From assembly GCA_035913415.1 (NCBI GenBank), contig JAMIIV010000004.1:62001-126000 (forward strand): a stretch of 64,000 nt of DNA, in the 5' to 3' direction. Positions 17,221 to 27,149 of this stretch are shown one piece after another. A program made the position numbers and the translations under genes. Position 1 is the stretch's first letter; each line of letters starts with the position of its first letter. Under the pieces are notes generated by a model. The model did not search any database and had not been told where the DNA came from. It worked only from the letters and a program-made list of their open reading frames with translations. This DNA comes from UBA5070 sp035913415. Lineage in GTDB: Bacteria > Fibrobacterota > Fibrobacteria > UBA5070.

Positions 17221-18539
17221 GGTCTGCCTTCGAAGGAGAGGGGTTCGCCGGAGAGGGAACGCAAACGCAGGGCCAATCCCGCTTCGCGCAACGACAACTG
17301 GGAGAGGCGGGCGCGCAGTTCGCTTTCGCGGAGCGTGGCGTCCAGGAGATCGTCGGGCTGCGAGGCGCCGGACGCCACCGCTCCCGCCACCGCCTGGCGA
17401 GCTTCGGTTGCCGCCTCCAGGGCAGCAGACAAGGCATCGCGTTCGCCCGCGATCCTGTCTCGCTCGTCTCGAAGCAGCGCCCATTGCGTGTCGCGCTGCA
17501 ACGTGGTTCTGGCGGCTTCCAGCTCCAGGGCGCGCGATTCGGCCAGGAGCCGCCGCGAGGACGCCGAGCGCTCGAAGCCGTCGAACAGGTTCCACTGGGC
17601 CTGCACCCCGGCCACGCCCCAGGTGGTCCAGCCTTCGCCGAACTGGTTCACGCCGGGATCACCGGTCCGCACGCCCGCTTGGGCGGCCACCACGGGCCAT
17701 CGTCCCGATGTGGCCGCGCCACGGGCTTCCTGGATCGATCCCGCCTGCTCCTTCAGGGCGCGTGCCAGCCACGATTCGTCGGGTTCCGCCGGGACGGACT
17801 CCGGACAGAATCCGACATCCAGCGAGTCCGCGAGGGAGCCCGGCCAGGCGATTCCCGCCAGGGCGCGGAACTCGGCGGCCAGGCTGTCCACGACGCGTCG
17901 CGTGGCGAGCGTGTCCGCCACCGCGCGCAGCAGTTCGGCTTTCGCCTGCAGGCTCTGGGCCCGGGTCGAGGTCCCGCCCTTCTCGCGCGCTTGCCAGGCC
18001 GCCATCCACGACGCCTTCGCCTGGACCCGGTCGCGGCGCAGGCGAAGCTCCACCGCTTGGATGCGCAGACCGAGGTCCACAAGCCCCATCTGCAGCGCGA
18101 GCATCGAGCGAACCTGCCGACCTTCGTGCCGCGTGGCCTCCAGGGCTCGGACTTCCCGCGCTCGGGCGTGTCGCGAAGAAAAACCGGAGAACAGCACCCA
18201 ACTGGCCGTGAGTCCGGCCTCGATCCTGTCGTGGTCGCCCAGTTCCCTTTCCATGGTGAGCGGACGCGCCCCGGGAACGGGGGACGGCAGGGAGAGCTCC
18301 AATGTGGGGACTTCCGACACGTATTGCCAGCTTCCCGTCGCGTCCAGCCGCGGCAGCAGCGAGGCCCGGGTCTGGGCGACGGCCTCTTCGCGCGCCGTCT
18401 CGCGCTGGCGTGTGGCGGCCAGCGCTGGGTGGGTGGCTTCGAGGTGGCTCCACACGGCAGCCAACGGGTGCGGTTCGCAGGCGGCCTTCGCCAACGCCGA
18501 CGACACCAGAACGAGGATCCATGCGCGCGCGGCGGTCAT
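17217..18539 (-). CDS. TolC-family outer-membrane efflux protein
   Basis: 440 residues from ATG 18539 (ATGA overlap with tetR). It has a signal peptide of about 20 residues (ends ALAKA) and then two OEP repeats with long helices. Each repeat has its typical strand region (LSGSWQYVSEVPTLEL-type near 60; WGVAGVQAQWNLFDGFERS near 310, where NLFDG is the recurrent TolC-family motif). It forms the outer-membrane exit duct of the same operon. Confidence 0.85.
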   Translation of the reverse strand: MTAARAWILVLVSSALAKAACEPHPLAAVWSHLEATHPALAATRQRETAREEAVAQTRASLLPRLDATGSWQYVSEVPTLELSLPSPVPGARPLTMERELGDHDRIEAGLTASWVLFSGFSSRHARAREVRALEATRHEGRQVRSMLALQMGLVDLGLRIQAVELRLRRDRVQAKASWMAAWQAREKGGTSTRAQSLQAKAELLRAVADTLATRRVVDSLAAEFRALAGIAWPGSLADSLDVGFCPESVPAEPDESWLARALKEQAGSIQEARGAATSGRWPVVAAQAGVRTGDPGVNQFGEGWTTWGVAGVQAQWNLFDGFERSASSRRLLAESRALELEAARTTLQRDTQWALLRDERDRIAGERDALSAALEAATEARQAVAGAVASGASQPDDLLDATLRESELRARLSQLSLREAGLALRLRSLSGEPLSFEGRP

Positions 18540-19195
18540 CGTGCGGCCCCGCTGGGGAAGGTCGACAAGATCACCGTGTCGGCGATGGCGCGACACCGGG
18601 CTTCGAGGAAGGCGTCGTCGAAGTTCTCCAGGATGCCCGCGGCAGGCAGGATCCGCGAATAGAGAGGACGCAGAAGGAAGGTTCCCCACACCATGGAGAA
18701 CAGGTTGATCAGGATATGGACGGGCTCGACGGTGGGCTTGGCCTCATTCTTGGCCAACTGGTCCGTGACCCCTGTGAACAGCCGTTTGGCCATCGGGGCC
18801 AAGGCCTCCAGAAGGGGGGCGATGTTGCGGCCCCCATCGGACAGCTCCCGGATCATCATGCCCACGCACTCCGGGTGCTCCCGCAGAACGGTCATGTACG
18901 CGTGCACCAGCCTGCGGATCGATTGTTCCGGGGTGCTGTCCGCGGCACTGGTGGCCACCGCGACGATGCGTCCTTTCACCATGTCGACGATGGAGCGCAG
19001 AACCGTCTGGTAGAGGCCTTCCTTGTCGCGGAAGTGGTAATGCAGCAGGGCCTTGTTGGCCCCCGCACGGTCGGCGATCTCCTGCATGCGCGCCCCGCGC
19101 AGGCCATTCTCGATGAACTCCGTGCGGGCCGCCGCCAGGATACGCTCCCGGGTTCCGTCGTCCGCTCCCGTCGCCGTGTTGGGGCGGGGAGTCAT
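18536..19195 (-). CDS. TetR-family repressor of the efflux operon
   Basis: 219 residues from ATG 19195. N-terminal HTH is at about 16-62 (RERILAAARTEFIENGLRGA, recognition helix ANKALLHYHF), followed by a helical ligand-binding domain with the CecR/YbiH-like layout. It is the first gene of the efflux operon and overlaps tolC, so it is probably autoregulated. In E. coli, the TetR protein CecR controls the ybhGFSR exporter; this operon has the same order with an added tolC and split ATPase. Confidence 0.9.
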   Translation of the reverse strand: MTPRPNTATGADDGTRERILAAARTEFIENGLRGARMQEIADRAGANKALLHYHFRDKEGLYQTVLRSIVDMVKGRIVAVATSAADSTPEQSIRRLVHAYMTVLREHPECVGMMIRELSDGGRNIAPLLEALAPMAKRLFTGVTDQLAKNEAKPTVEPVHILINLFSMVWGTFLLRPLYSRILPAAGILENFDDAFLEARCRAIADTVILSTFPSGAAR

Positions 19196-19234
19196 GACTG
19201 CCCTCCGGTGTGCCCACGACCTTGATTGATTGGT

Positions 19235-19250
19235 TTAACCATATGGTCAA
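19235..19250. promoter_or_regulatory. Candidate TetR operator
   Basis: TTAACCATATGGTCAA is a 16-base palindrome with one mismatched pair, 40 bases upstream of the tetR ATG. On the minus strand it includes TTGACC, which could be the -35 hexamer, so bound repressor would block transcription. This is a typical TetR arrangement but is inferred from position only. Confidence 0.55.
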
Positions 19251-19280
19251 GATATCCTCCGGTCGACCGCGAAGTCAAGA

Positions 19281-19323
19281 GGGAAAACAAAACGCCCTCC
19301 CGCGAGATGTCGCGGAAGGGCGT
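19281..19323 (-). terminator. Rho-independent terminator of the 23-codon minigene
   Basis: A 14-bp stem with one mismatch (19292-19305 / 19310-19323) and a GATG/CATC loop is followed on the minus strand by TTTTGTTTTCCC. It separates the minigene from the tetR promoter. Confidence 0.75.
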
Positions 19324-19354
19324 CGGGACGGAGATGTGGGAGAGGTGCAGCGGA

Positions 19355-19426
19355 TCAGAAGAACCAAGCGCTCTCGATCGACGTCTGCAGAGCGATCAGA
19401 AGCTGGAAGATCTGGATGGTGGCCAT
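19355..19426 (-). CDS. 23-residue hydrophobic peptide minigene
   Basis: ATG 19426 to TGA 19355 encodes 23 residues beginning MATIQIFQLLIALQ and ending ESAWFF. It has a good Shine-Dalgarno (GGAG, 7 bases before ATG). A sigma54-like promoter (19461-19477) lies 35 bases upstream, and a strong terminator begins 32 bases downstream, so the transcript would be only about 150 bases. The peptide is hydrophobic with Gln/Ser/Thr/Glu scattered, and could be a short membrane or amphipathic helix. It is too short for conventional gene finders. Alternatives: a leader of a regulatory RNA, or an RNA gene in which the ORF is incidental. No homologue is recognised. Confidence 0.5.
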   Translation of the reverse strand: MATIQIFQLLIALQTSIESAWFF

Positions 19427-19460
19427 GGTAAGTCTCCGTTAGAGGGTTGCTTCATGGTGT

Positions 19461-19477
19461 TGCAGGAAGCGTGCCAA
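19461..19477 (-). promoter_or_regulatory. Sigma54-like promoter of the minigene
   Basis: The minus strand reads TTGGCACGCTTCCTGCA, with GG and GC separated by exactly 10 bases. The sigma54 consensus is TTGGCACG-N4-TTGCA; only the first T of the -12 part differs. The predicted start is about 19450, giving a 24-base leader. Two CTGCAG sites (19516-19535) lie upstream and could mark an activator site. Confidence 0.6.
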
Positions 19478-19660
19478 CACAGTGATGGAGCAACCCGAGG
19501 GAATAAACGCCATCGCTGCAGGTCGAGTACTGCAGGCCTTTGGGCGTTTGGGGCGTGGAAGACTCGAACCTGCAGGACGAGGAATCGGGACACCATTGGC
19601 CGGATGGAGTTCCTGTCGGACCATCAGAGATGGAGCGAATCCCTAGATTGGGACACGCAC

Positions 19661-20851
19661 ATGGACAGACGAACGGCCCAGAGGGGTAAGACCAATTCGC
19701 GTGGGGGGCTAATCGTCCTGCTGGGAGCCCTGGCCGCCTTGGGTCCGTTCTCCATCGATACCTACCTGCCTGCCTTTGCGACGATGGCCGTGGACTTCCA
19801 CACCGACGTGGGGCAGATCGGCCTCTCCCTGAGCTCGTACTTCCTGGGGATCTGCTTGGGGCAGCTCGCCTACGGTCCGTTGCTCGACCGCTTCGGCCGC
19901 CGTACCCCTTTGCTGTGGGGGCTGGGGCTCTACGCCGTGGCGTCGCTGCTGTGCGCCCTCGCACCCGGTGTGGTGGCCTTGGTCGCCCTGCGATTCCTGC
20001 AGGCCCTGGGGGGATGCGCCGGCATGGTCGCCGGTCGAGCCCTGGTGCGCGACTTGTTCCCGGATGATGCCGCCGACGTCTTCAGTTCCTTGATGCTGGT
20101 CATGGGCATCGCCCCGGTGATCGCGCCTACGGTGGGGGCCGTGTTGACCGAGGCGTTTGGGTGGCGTGCCATCTTCGGTTTCCTTGCCGTGGTTTCCGTG
20201 GCGATCTGGTGGGCGATCGTTGCGCGCCTGCCCACCGTCGCCGGACCCGATCCGACCCGGAGCCTGCATCCCGTCCGGGTGGGACGCGCATATCTGAAGA
20301 TCTTCGCCGAACGCGAATTCCTGGCCTGGGGTCTTTCGGGCAGTCTGGTTTCCGGGGGCTTGTTCGCCTACTTGGCCGGATGCCCCGTCGTCTTCATGGA
20401 AGTGCTCAGCCTTTCCAGCAAGGCCTTCGGCTGGGTGTTCGCGATCAACGCCCTGGGGCTGATGGCTGCCAGCCAGCTCAATCGCCGCCTGCTGCGGAGC
20501 GCGTCCCCCGAAGCGATCACCCGTGTGGTGCTGTGGAGCCAAGCAGGGACGGGCCTGTTGCTGCTGGGGTCGGCTGCGCTTGCCTTCGCTCCCGGCATTT
20601 ACGCGGGGGCGTTCCTGTTCCTGTCGGGGTTGGGGTTCGCGTTCCCCAACACCTCCGCGTTGGCGATGCGCCCCTTCGGCGAACAGGCAGGAGTGGCCTC
20701 GGCCCTGGTCGGTTCGCTGGGTATGGCCTGCGGCGCCTTGTCGTCGGGCCTGGTCAGTTTGATTCCCGGCATTTCGGCCATGCCCATGGCCGTGGGCATG
20801 GCCGTCAGCGCGATCCTGAGTGTGGTGGTCCTGGAGCTCTACCGCCGCTGA
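19661..20851 (+). CDS. Bcr/CflA-type drug efflux MFS transporter
   Basis: 396 residues from ATG 19661 (an in-frame ATG at 19604 would add 19 unlikely residues). It has twelve predicted helices. The family segments are GPFSIDTYLPAF in TM1, GQLAYGPLLDRFGRRTPLL (motif A, about 71-89) and RFLQALGGCAGMVAGRALVRD (about 110-130). The Bcr/CflA group exports drugs or small metabolites by proton antiport. It is divergent from the minigene and the tetR operon. The Shine-Dalgarno is weak. Confidence 0.85.
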   Translation: MDRRTAQRGKTNSRGGLIVLLGALAALGPFSIDTYLPAFATMAVDFHTDVGQIGLSLSSYFLGICLGQLAYGPLLDRFGRRTPLLWGLGLYAVASLLCALAPGVVALVALRFLQALGGCAGMVAGRALVRDLFPDDAADVFSSLMLVMGIAPVIAPTVGAVLTEAFGWRAIFGFLAVVSVAIWWAIVARLPTVAGPDPTRSLHPVRVGRAYLKIFAEREFLAWGLSGSLVSGGLFAYLAGCPVVFMEVLSLSSKAFGWVFAINALGLMAASQLNRRLLRSASPEAITRVVLWSQAGTGLLLLGSAALAFAPGIYAGAFLFLSGLGFAFPNTSALAMRPFGEQAGVASALVGSLGMACGALSSGLVSLIPGISAMPMAVGMAVSAILSVVVLELYRR

Positions 20852-20989
20852 AGCTGAGCTTGGAACTCTGGGCTCGCACCGCTTTGAATGCCTTGGAACG
20901 GTTCCGCAACGGGAGGGCAATACCGGTCGGTTTCATTGGGGTTCTTCCGGGTCACCCCCGAAGTGCCACATCCTTCCGCCGAGGCCACC

Positions 20990-22333
20990 GTGTCCATTAC
21001 CTCCCTTGGGGCCAAGTTCGCCCCCCTGGCCGCTTTCACCTTCGCCGCGATCCTGTCGGGCTGCGACGGTGCGAATGTCGCGCCTTCGAGTCCGTCTGCA
21101 CCGGTGGATACCGTCGCGTCCTTCATGGTGGCATCCGACCTCCACTACATGAGCCCGGCGCTTCTCACGGACACGTCCACGGCCGATTTCCACGCGTACC
21201 TGGCGGCCGATCGCAAGATGCTGGTCCAGAGTCCCGCCCTGCTGCAGTCGTTCCTCGACAGTGCGCGTGCCGCCAAACCCCGTTTCGTGCTGCTGACCGG
21301 CGACCTGACCAAGGATGGCGAGAAGCGCAGCCACCAGGATCTCGCCGACAGTCTGGCGACCCTGCGCGCCCAGGGCATCTCGGTCTACGTGATTCCCGGA
21401 AACCACGACGTGTACAATCCGGAAGCGGAGGCGTTCGGGCCCGCCGGAGCTTCGGCCACCCCGTCGGTCACCGATGTGGAGTTCGCCGCGATCTACCGCG
21501 AGTGCGGATTCGGCCAGGCGATCGCCCGGGACACCGCTTCGCTCTCGTACGTGGTCGATCTCATGCCCGGTGTCCGCCTGCTGGCCATGGATCCGGTGCG
21601 CTGGCGGGACAACATCGGTGCGGCCAAGGAGACCGTCGGCGGACGATTCCTTCCCCAGACGGTCGACTGGATCCGTGCGCAGTTGCGCGCCGCGAAGGCC
21701 GACGGCAAGGTCGTCGTGGGTGCCATGCACCACGGTCTCGTGGAGCACTTCGCGGGGCAGTCGACAAATCCCGTCTCGGCCGACTACGTGGTCGCCGGCT
21801 TCGATTCCCTCGGACGCATCTTCGCCGAGGAAGGCCTGCGGGTTGTGTTCACCGGACACTTCCACGCCAACGACATCGCCACCCGCGCCGTCGGGCAGGC
21901 GACCTTGGCCGACATCGAGACCGGGTCCCTGGTGACCTCGCCCTCGCCCTTCCGCCACGGCACGATCAGCGGATCGACGCTTTCCGTCAAGGCCTCGCGG
22001 ATCCGCGGGATTCGCCAGGATCTGGGCGGGGCTTCCTTCGAGACCTGGTCGGCGAATTTCCTCCTGACCGGGATGACCAGCCTCTCCCGCTACACCCTCC
22101 AGACCCAGTTCGGCCTGGACTCAACGACCGCCAAACAGCTCGCTCCGGTCGTGGCCTCGGCCTACGCCGCCCACTACGCCGGCGACGAGACGATGGACCC
22201 CACGACGACCGCGACGGTCACGCACCTGGCCTCGCTGAACGATCCGAGCGCGAGCTTCCTGGCCAACGCCCTCAAGGCCCTGCGGACCGACCTCGCCCCC
22301 GAGGACGGTGCGGGTACCTTCTCCCTGCGCTGA
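20990..22333 (+). CDS. Lipoprotein metallophosphoesterase
   Basis: 447 residues from GTG 20990, chosen because it starts a proper lipoprotein signal (ending AAILSGC, Cys25). Calcineurin-type motifs are in order: SDLHYM, GDLTKDGEK, GNHDVYN, MHHGLVEH and GHFHAND. This gives the full set of metal ligands of the metallophosphoesterase superfamily. It is probably attached to the membrane facing the periplasm or outside, acting on a phosphoester of unknown identity. The C-terminal 120 residues are helical. A dispersed repeat begins 7 bases after the stop. Confidence 0.8.
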   Translation: MSITSLGAKFAPLAAFTFAAILSGCDGANVAPSSPSAPVDTVASFMVASDLHYMSPALLTDTSTADFHAYLAADRKMLVQSPALLQSFLDSARAAKPRFVLLTGDLTKDGEKRSHQDLADSLATLRAQGISVYVIPGNHDVYNPEAEAFGPAGASATPSVTDVEFAAIYRECGFGQAIARDTASLSYVVDLMPGVRLLAMDPVRWRDNIGAAKETVGGRFLPQTVDWIRAQLRAAKADGKVVVGAMHHGLVEHFAGQSTNPVSADYVVAGFDSLGRIFAEEGLRVVFTGHFHANDIATRAVGQATLADIETGSLVTSPSPFRHGTISGSTLSVKASRIRGIRQDLGGASFETWSANFLLTGMTSLSRYTLQTQFGLDSTTAKQLAPVVASAYAAHYAGDETMDPTTTATVTHLASLNDPSASFLANALKALRTDLAPEDGAGTFSLR

Positions 22334-22339
22334 GGGAGT

Positions 22340-22528
22340 GAGAAAAAACCTCCGAGCGGCCAAAATCCGCCGCTCGTCCTGAGGAGCGAAGCGTCTCGAA
22401 GGGCGGGCGGTGGGTTCGCGAGTACAAGATGTTGTGCCCAGTGCTACGCCGCTGCCCTTCGAGACAGGGCTTCGCCCTTCCTCAGGACGAGCGGCTTTCT
22501 GGTGCACCGGTTTTTTCTCAGGCTCTGA
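22340..22528 (+). repeat. Dispersed mosaic repeat, copy A
   Basis: It begins GAGAAAAAACCTC seven bases after the phosphoesterase stop and ends CAGGCTCTGA. It contains CCGCTCGTCCTGAGGAGCGA near the left end and the complementary CTCAGGACGAGCGG near the right end, so it folds on itself. The centre holds ACAAGATGTTGTGCCCAG. The second copy is at 39951-40208 in inverted orientation. Short CTCGTCCTGAG-type palindromes of this kind occur widely in bacterial genomes. Confidence 0.8.
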
Positions 22529-22548
22529 GGAGTCCGGCGAACCCGGGA

Positions 22549-22584
22549 CAAAAAACGTCCGCCTGCCGAGTGGGCTGGCGGACG
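22549..22584 (-). terminator. Terminator of icd
   Basis: The stem CGTCCGCC/GGCGGACG (22556-22563/22577-22584) is followed on the minus strand by TTTTTTGTCCC. It lies 25 bases after the icd stop. Confidence 0.8.
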
Positions 22585-22608
22585 CCGGGAAAACTCGGGG
22601 TGTCTTGA

Positions 22609-24828
<2,220 letters not shown>

Positions 24829-25026
24829 GGGACTAGAAACTAGTGTAAAGTGCCGGTGAAAACTGCCCTCGGATCGTGTCGAAGAGCCCATGAAAAGAGG
24901 GATCGCGCGGTCTGTTTTCGGGTGTCCCACGGGGTGTGCGCGCGGCCTCGGACCGATGGCCACCCCTCTGAGAAATTTCGGCGACGCAGACGACTCGACA
25001 AGGCCCCGACCGATCCGCATCTCCCC

Positions 25027-25058
25027 AAAACAAAAACGGGAACCCCGCAGGATTCCCG
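25027..25058 (-). terminator. Rho-independent terminator, distal tandem copy
   Basis: On the minus strand, CGGGAATCC-TGC-GGGGTTCCCG is followed by TTTTTGTTTTG. It is in the second unit of the tandem repeat. Confidence 0.7.
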
Positions 25059-25226
25059 TCTTCACCACACCCTTCGAGCTTTCGGTTCCGGTGGATGCAG
25101 ACGACCCGCCCCGACCCCCGAAGGCGTCCGCTTCGGGACAGCGAGCGGGGGAGGAAGGGGAGTATGCGCCACCGACCCCAAAAAGCGGTTCCGGCGGATG
25201 GCGACGACTCGACAACGCCCCGGCCC

Positions 25227-25257
25227 AAACAAAAACGGGAACCCCATAGGATTCCCG
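25227..25257 (-). terminator. Rho-independent terminator after lpd, proximal copy
   Basis: The same 9-bp stem with a U-run (TTTTTGTTTG) lies 130-160 bases past the lpd stop. It probably ends lpd or the structured RNA ahead of it. Confidence 0.75.
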
Positions 25258-25383
25258 AAATCACCGGACTCTTCGAGCTTTCGGTTCCGGTGGATGCAGA
25301 CGACCCGCTCCGACCCCCGAAGCTGTCCGCTTTGGGACAGCGAGCGGGGGAGGAAGGGGAGTATGCGCCACCGGAACCGAAAG
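25227..25383 (-). ncRNA. Candidate structured RNA with its own terminator
   Basis: Starting one base after the lpd stop, the minus strand has a perfect 16-bp outer stem (25278-25293 with 25368-25383). Inside are CCCCCG/CGGGGG (25314-25319 with 2545-50 of the same block, i.e. 25345-25350) and an apical 7-bp hairpin GCTGTCC/GGACAGC (25322-25328/25335-25341). A conserved GCGCATACTCCCC segment leads the 5' side. A terminator follows. It could be a 3'-UTR-derived small RNA, a mobile repeat, or a cis element. No known RNA family is recognised. Confidence 0.35.
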
Positions 25384-25384
25384 A

Positions 25385-26779
25385 TCACATGTGGACGGCT
25401 TTTCCGATGGCTACCGCCGTGGCGTCGGCGATCACTTCGCTCAGCGTGGGGTGCGCGTGCATGGTGGCCAGCACGTCCTCGAGGGTGGCCTCGAGGTTCA
25501 TCGCGAGATTCAGTTCGGCGATGAGTTCCGTGGCTTCCGATCCGACGATGTGCGCGCCCAGCAGCTCGTGGTGGGTTTCGCCGTAGAGCAGCTTCACGAA
25601 GCCGTCGGTGTCGCCGGTGCCCACGGCCTTGCCGTTGGCGATGAAGGGGAACTTGCCGACCTTGTAGGCGATGCCTTGCTCCTTGAGCTTGCGCTCGGTG
25701 GCGCCCACCGAGGCGACTTGGGGCTGCGCGTAGGTGCAACCGGGAACCAGGTGACCCTTGCGGGGCGTGATGCCGCCATAGATGCCGTCGATGCACTGGC
25801 CGGCTTCCCACGAGGCTTCGTGGGCCAGCCAAGGCGGGCCGTTGACGTCGCCGATGGCGTAGATGCCGGGGAGCGAGGTGGAGTAGTCGGCGTTGGTGCG
25901 CACGAAGCCGCGCTCCAGGTCGAGCTTGATGTCGGGTCCCAGGAGTCCTTCCAGACGAGCCTCGACGCCCACGGCCACGAGCACCTTCTCGAAGGTGTCG
26001 CCGGCTTTGGGAGTCTTGCCTTCGAAGGTGGCCTTGGCGCCGTTGGCCAGGATCTCGAGTCCGGTAACCTTGGTGCCGGTGAGGACCTCGATACCGTAGC
26101 CTTCGAACTTGCGCTGCAGCAACTTGGAGGAATCTTCGTCTTCGATGGGCAGGATGCTGGGCGCGAATTCGACCAGGGTGACCTTGGTGCCGAAGGCGTT
26201 GTAGAAGTAGGCGAACTCGACGCCGATGGCGCCCGCGCCGATGATCAGGATGGACTTGGGGCACTCGGTGAGGGCCAGGGCCTCGCGCGAGGTCATGACC
26301 GTCTTGCGGTCGAGCACGATGCCGGGCAGGGTGCGGGGCTTGGCGCCGGTGGCGATCACGGTGTTTTCGCACTCGAGCTGTTCGGCGGGCGTGCCGTCGG
26401 CGTAGGAGACTTCCACCAGGCCGGGGCGCAGGATCGTGCCGGTGCCCTTGAAGGCGGCGATCTTGTTTTTCTTGAACAGGTGGTCGATGCCCATGGCCAT
26501 CTTGTCGGCGGCCTTGCGGCTTTTGGCCACCACCTTCGCGAAGTCGAAGCTCACGCCCTCGACCTTGAATCCGTAGTCCTCGGCGTGCTGCAGGTGGATG
26601 GCGAACTCGGCTTGCTTGAGAAGCGCCTTGGTGGGGATGCAACCCCAGTTCAGGCAGGTGCCGCCGGCGCGTTCCACCTCGACCATCGCGACGCTCTTGC
26701 CGTACTGGGCGGCCTTGATCGCCGCCACGTATCCGGCGGGGCCTCCGCCGATGACCACCAGGTCGAACTTCTGGGACAT
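25385..26779 (-). CDS. lpd: Dihydrolipoyl dehydrogenase (E3)
   Basis: 464 residues from ATG 26779 (AAGGA 7 bases ahead). FAD-binding GGGPAGY (11-17) and redox disulfide GGTCLNWGCIPTK (Cys42, Cys47) are present. The NAD-binding fold is IIGAGAIGVEFA near 180, the second FAD motif is GIYAIGDVNG near 305, and the catalytic pair is HPTLSE (His443, Glu448). It reoxidises the lipoyl group of pyruvate and related dehydrogenase complexes. It is divergent from pdhA, so the complex is split over two facing transcripts sharing the 26780-27149 regulatory region. Confidence 0.95.
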   Translation of the reverse strand: MSQKFDLVVIGGGPAGYVAAIKAAQYGKSVAMVEVERAGGTCLNWGCIPTKALLKQAEFAIHLQHAEDYGFKVEGVSFDFAKVVAKSRKAADKMAMGIDHLFKKNKIAAFKGTGTILRPGLVEVSYADGTPAEQLECENTVIATGAKPRTLPGIVLDRKTVMTSREALALTECPKSILIIGAGAIGVEFAYFYNAFGTKVTLVEFAPSILPIEDEDSSKLLQRKFEGYGIEVLTGTKVTGLEILANGAKATFEGKTPKAGDTFEKVLVAVGVEARLEGLLGPDIKLDLERGFVRTNADYSTSLPGIYAIGDVNGPPWLAHEASWEAGQCIDGIYGGITPRKGHLVPGCTYAQPQVASVGATERKLKEQGIAYKVGKFPFIANGKAVGTGDTDGFVKLLYGETHHELLGAHIVGSEATELIAELNLAMNLEATLEDVLATMHAHPTLSEVIADATAVAIGKAVHM

Positions 26780-27149
26780 TCTGGATCCTTCCGGAAAGCT
26801 GCATGTCGCGGCCGTGTGCGGTTCGCGACGGGATTGGACAGAGTCCCAATCTAGTTCGGCAGGCATGTTCCGGCTCGTCCTCGTGTTCCGATCCCCAGGT
26901 CCGGAAAACCGGATCCTCCAGTCTTTCGCCATGCTCTTTCCGGATCCGCGAATCGACATAGCGCCGCATCGCCGATGGCGGCGCGGTCGGAGCCTCGCTG
27001 ATGACAGATTCTGGCAAATGATCCGGATTTCCGGATCCTGTTGGCGACCTGCAACTCCCCATGACCAAAGGGGTTGCGGCGGAAAGAGACTGTTTCCAAC
27101 GGCGTTCTCCGTATATCTTTTTGCGTATCAATCTCATTTCGGGAGTCAC
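26780..27149. promoter_or_regulatory. Divergent lpd/pdhA control region (no gene)
   Basis: 370 bases. Three copies of CCGGATCC lie at 26909, 26940 and 27031; the last two are in the 11-mer TTTCCGGATCC. The first is part of CCGGAAAACCGGATCC (26901-26916). An imperfect palindrome, GATTGGAC...GTCCCAATC, is at 26832-26851, 53 bases upstream of lpd. TATATC at about 27112-27117 could be the pdhA -10. These are candidate operators; the regulator is unknown. Confidence 0.4.

Larger units (their letters stand above)
24985..25383 (-). repeat. Two-unit tandem repeat, period 199
   Basis: On the minus strand each unit is: a structured block (25271-25383; degenerate second copy 25072-25174), a terminator (25227-25257; 25027-25058), then a linker containing GAGTCGTC (about 25185-25225; 24985-25020). 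Corresponding positions differ by 199 bases. The unit next to lpd is intact and the second is partly degraded at its 5' arm. Confidence 0.75.
24829..25384. other. Intergenic region between lpd and icd (no gene)
   Basis: 556 bases without a convincing gene. It holds a roughly 199-base tandem repeat (about 24985-25383) with two minus-strand terminators and a near-perfect long hairpin next to lpd, then about 150 bases of unique sequence leading to icd, which should contain the icd promoter. Open frames on both strands here are repeat-derived. Confidence 0.7.

Noticed and set aside
19561..19600. tRNA-like T-loop (GGTTCGAGTC on the minus strand)
   Set aside because: The T-stem pairs poorly and no matching acceptor, D or anticodon stem is present upstream.
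24985..25383. Possible CRISPR array
   Set aside because: Only two 199-base units with internal divergence, no short regular repeats or spacers, and no cas genes.
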